From an uncultured Lachnospiraceae bacterium (lineage in GTDB: Bacteria; Bacillota; Clostridia; Lachnospirales; Lachnospiraceae), in assembly GCA_910579685.1 (NCBI GenBank), contig CAJTVN010000004.1:62001-126000 (forward strand): a DNA stretch of 64,000 bases, in the 5' to 3' direction. The notes beneath the pieces are model-generated. The model worked only from the letters and a program-made list of their open reading frames with translations. It had not been told where the DNA came from and did not search any database. Positions 61,735 to 64,000 of the stretch are shown piece after piece (positions within the stretch are counted from its first letter, which is position 1; each line of letters starts with the position of its first letter). A program made the translations under genes and the position numbers.

Positions 61735-62677
61735 CCCGCAAATCCTCCCGCCGAATATAGCCGCTCTCCAGAAACCCCGTATCTTTCACCACGCGGTTCT
61801 GCGCAAGCTCTACCGCCGCCTTCACGCTTAAGTATCCGGCGCTGAAATCGTCGGTGACGCAAAGGCCCTGCACAATGCCCTTATCCAGATAATTCAGGGC
61901 GGAAACCGTGTTTCCCCGTCCATAAAGACCTTCCACCAGATCCGCAGCCTCCTTCGTCTCCGCAAGCAGCTGCGCCGCCCATATAAGGCCCTCCGGATCC
62001 TGTGCCACAAGCACCGCCTTCTCAGGCCCGCCCTGAGCGACTTCCTCCAAAAACGCTTCCGTCCCGCTCCCTCTGCCGCAGGAGAGAGTCCGCACCAATC
62101 CCCCCTCTTCTTCCATGGCCTCGCAAAATCCCTGTAAAAAAAGAAGATCCGCCCCGTTTGGGCTTTCTGCCTCCAGCAGACACACCCTCTCCTGCGCCCC
62201 GTACTCCTTTAAGACCTCTTCTCCCAGGCGTCTCCCCATGCCATGATAGTCAAAGGTAATACTCACGGCGTTTTCCAGTTCCCAGGCCTCCCCCGGCTTT
62301 GCATTGATCAGGATCAGGGGAATCGAAGCTCTGCTTTCCTGCCGGATCTGCGCAATCATTCCCTCCTCCACCGGATCCACGATCAGCGCCTGGCTGCCGT
62401 CCTCCTGTTCCCGCAGGATCATCTCCCTCTGCTGGCGGGCGCTGCCCTTCTCATACAATGTGATAAAGCTCACGTCCCCGTTCAGTTCGATGGCCGCCCG
62501 CTCCATACCTTTGCGGAAATTTACATACTGATCGTCCGTTGTGTCTCCCACAATCACGGAAATGGGATAGATCCCGGCTTCCTCTTCCTTTATGATCAGA
62601 TCCGTTGATGAGAGCAAAAACAGCCCTAAGAGTACAAGCCCATAAAAAATCCAAAAAAAATTCTCTTTTCCGGTCAT
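61697..62677 (-). CDS. membrane-anchored sugar-binding-like protein
   Basis: A 326-residue protein with an uncleaved-looking N-terminal TM helix (NFFWIFYGLVLLGLFLLSS) and a periplasmic-binding fold of the LacI/ribose type (YPISVIVGDTTDDQYVNFRK, LYEKGSARQQREMILREQ). No lipobox. Its start overlaps the stop of the YesM-type kinase (ATGA), so it probably acts with that kinase as an extracellular sugar sensor, as for YesM-linked binding proteins in Clostridia. Stop overlaps the next lipoprotein gene. Confidence 0.78.
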   Translation of the reverse strand: MTGKENFFWIFYGLVLLGLFLLSSTDLIIKEEEAGIYPISVIVGDTTDDQYVNFRKGMERAAIELNGDVSFITLYEKGSARQQREMILREQEDGSQALIVDPVEEGMIAQIRQESRASIPLILINAKPGEAWELENAVSITFDYHGMGRRLGEEVLKEYGAQERVCLLEAESPNGADLLFLQGFCEAMEEEGGLVRTLSCGRGSGTEAFLEEVAQGGPEKAVLVAQDPEGLIWAAQLLAETKEAADLVEGLYGRGNTVSALNYLDKGIVQGLCVTDDFSAGYLSVKAAVELAQNRVVKDTGFLESGYIRREDLRDEKYEKMLYPIE

Positions 62678-64000
62678 GATTCCTTCTCTTTCTCTACCAG
62701 CTCCTCATAGGGCACGGCAGGCAGATGAATTTGTATTCTGGTCCCCACGTCCGGCTCCGAGTGTATCGTAAGCCCATAGTCCTCCCCAAAATACAGGCGG
62801 ATCCTCTCGTTCACATTTTTTACCCCTATGCCCGAGCCTTTTCCGGAAGTGGATTTCGTCTCCCCGGTGAGAAGCCCCCGCGCCTGCTCAGCCGTCATTC
62901 CAAGCCCGTTGTCCTCAATGATAAAGCAAAGTCTCCCGCCCTGTCTTTCCACCTTCACCAGGATTTCCCCATCCCCGTCCATAAATTCCATTCCATGATA
63001 GATGGCGTTCTCCACAAGAGGCTGCAGCATCAGCTTAAGTGATGCCAGAGAAAGGACTTCCGGCCCGGCTTCAATCCGGTAGGTAAATTTGTTCTTGAAC
63101 CGCTTTTGCTGAATGGTAAGATAATTGCGCACATGCTCCAGCTCGTCCCTCACCAAAATAATGCTGCGCCCCTTGCTCAGGCTGATGCGGAAGAATCTGG
63201 CAAGAGCCGTGACGATCTTTACCGCCTCCTGCTTCTGCTCGTTCTCGATCATCCACACAATAATATCAAGGGTATTGTACAGAAAATGGGGGTTAATCTG
63301 AGACTGAAGCGTGTCGAACTCGCTCTTTCGTTTGGATTCATGCTCCGCCACGATATCATCCATGAGAGCCTGGATCCTCCTTGCCATATTCCCGATGGAA
63401 CGGCCAAGATGCTGGATCTCATAGGAGCCGCCCACGGAAACCTCCGCATCCAGATCCCCTTCCTCCAGGGCATTCACCGTCTTTTCCAGCTCCTTGATCG
63501 GAGCCGTGATTTTGGATGAAATATATGCGTTAATCACCGCAAGCAGAAACAGGAAAAAGGCGACCACAAACACCATGAACAGCCGGGTCTTTACCTCGTT
63601 GAGCGTAAAGCCCTGCTCCGGCACCACGCCCACGATCTTCCATCCGGTATAGCCCACGGTTTTGACAATGATATCCCGTTTTTTGCCCTGCCAGGTTTCC
63701 TGATAGTTGCCGTCCCTGCAGTCATAGATCTCACTGACGTTTTCCTTCTCCAGCCCCGCATCGATCAGCTGCATTTTCGGATGGTAAATCAACTCCCCGC
63801 TGCTGCCCACCAGATACAGGTATCCCTGGTCTCCAAGAGGGATATTGTCCAGCATATACTGCAGGCTTGCGTAAGTCATGTCGATAAGAAGAACGCCCTG
63901 GGCGGTGGCGGTTCCATCCGTGATCTCCACCGCTCGGGAGAGTGTGATCACCCAACGATACTGGTTCTCGCCGTTATCGAAAATATACTGTACATGGGGC
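62674..64000 (-). CDS. YesM-type sensor histidine kinase, 5' end outside the window
   Basis: The frame is open from base 64000 and shows about 442 residues. It begins inside an extracellular dCache sensor, then TM (LFMVFVVAFFLFLLAVINAYI), HAMP (ITAPIKELEKTVNALEEGDL), His_kinase (LQSQINPHFLYNTLDIIVW, phospho-His) and HATPase_c (PLVENAIYHGME, DNGLGMT, GIGVKNVNERI). It belongs to the YesM/LytS group, whose partners are YesN/AraC regulators; the partner gene is not in view on this side. It heads a unit with two sugar-binding proteins and then mglBAC. Confidence 0.93.
   Translation of the reverse strand, partial: PHVQYIFDNGENQYRWVITLSRAVEITDGTATAQGVLLIDMTYASLQYMLDNIPLGDQGYLYLVGSSGELIYHPKMQLIDAGLEKENVSEIYDCRDGNYQETWQGKKRDIIVKTVGYTGWKIVGVVPEQGFTLNEVKTRLFMVFVVAFFLFLLAVINAYISSKITAPIKELEKTVNALEEGDLDAEVSVGGSYEIQHLGRSIGNMARRIQALMDDIVAEHESKRKSEFDTLQSQINPHFLYNTLDIIVWMIENEQKQEAVKIVTALARFFRISLSKGRSIILVRDELEHVRNYLTIQQKRFKNKFTYRIEAGPEVLSLASLKLMLQPLVENAIYHGMEFMDGDGEILVKVERQGGRLCFIIEDNGLGMTAEQARGLLTGETKSTSGKGSGIGVKNVNERIRLYFGEDYGLTIHSEPDVGTRIQIHLPAVPYEELVEKEKES

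Noticed and set aside
3..63990. CRISPR arrays and tRNA/rRNA genes
   Set aside because: No regularly spaced repeats and no tRNA cloverleaf or rRNA signature was found on reading the window.

Overview
The window looks like a chromosomal stretch of a Lachnospiraceae-type Clostridia. Translations resemble gut Clostridia, the core block rho-rpmE-DUF1385-prmC-prfA is present, and there are a ComEA/ComEC competence pair, a GerM-domain lipoprotein and many Gram-positive lipoproteins. The DNA is fairly GC-rich except for one clearly AT-rich patch at about 19.9-22.56 kb. Most genes lie on the minus strand, with strong Shine-Dalgarno sites and many overlapping or closely packed genes. No rRNA, tRNA or CRISPR array was seen.

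Layout. 0-4.5 kb: a minus-strand unit of an AAA-ATPase-like/PD-(D/E)XK protein, an MBL-fold hydrolase, a cupin, a two-TM protein and a YesN-like response regulator cut by the window start. 4.6-17.8 kb: core genes (alpha-glucosidase, prfA, prmC, DUF1385, rpmE, rho), then comEC, a GerM lipoprotein, a WalK/WalR-like two-component pair and comEA. 17.8-19.9 kb: a DMT-type transporter and a divergent MATE pump. 19.9-22.56 kb: the AT-rich island, with a D12-class adenine methyltransferase followed by an ABC-type ATPase carrying a TOPRIM-like C-terminus. This is the best candidate for an uncharacterised defence system. 22.57-30.2 kb: GNAT-argJ-argB-argD, apparently continuing into an orphan solute-binding protein and a GLUG-repeat envelope protein. 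30.2-34.1 kb: a structured noncoding region, then a sensor-less hybrid histidine kinase and a degenerate HD-GYP-like protein.

34-43 kb is a peptidoglycan-sugar salvage locus: a CE2-like SGNH esterase diverging from a MurR/RpiR regulator, then a murQ-first operon (murQ, two LplB/LplC-type permeases, solute-binding lipoprotein, NamZ-like DUF1343 enzyme, BadF-type sugar kinase) behind a consensus promoter. Together the genes could import MurNAc-containing sugars by ABC transport, cleave them in the cytoplasm, phosphorylate MurNAc and convert it to GlcNAc-6-P. Next to it is a 186-bp element with 21-nt terminal inverted repeats and internal hairpins. 43.3-47.4 kb encodes an Lhr-family helicase.

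47.6-53 kb: two ABC half-exporters behind a promoter with LytTR-like direct repeats, then a LytTR regulator and a GHKL kinase that has no membrane sensor. 53-55.2 kb: gene remnants, a Pat-like acetyltransferase and small unknown genes. 55.2-64 kb: an mglBAC sugar ABC operon with an InlB-repeat membrane protein and a TIM-barrel (DUF7916-like) protein downstream. Upstream are two more sugar-binding proteins and a YesM-type kinase that runs off the window end. Where an internal start with a better ribosome binding site exists, that start was used.
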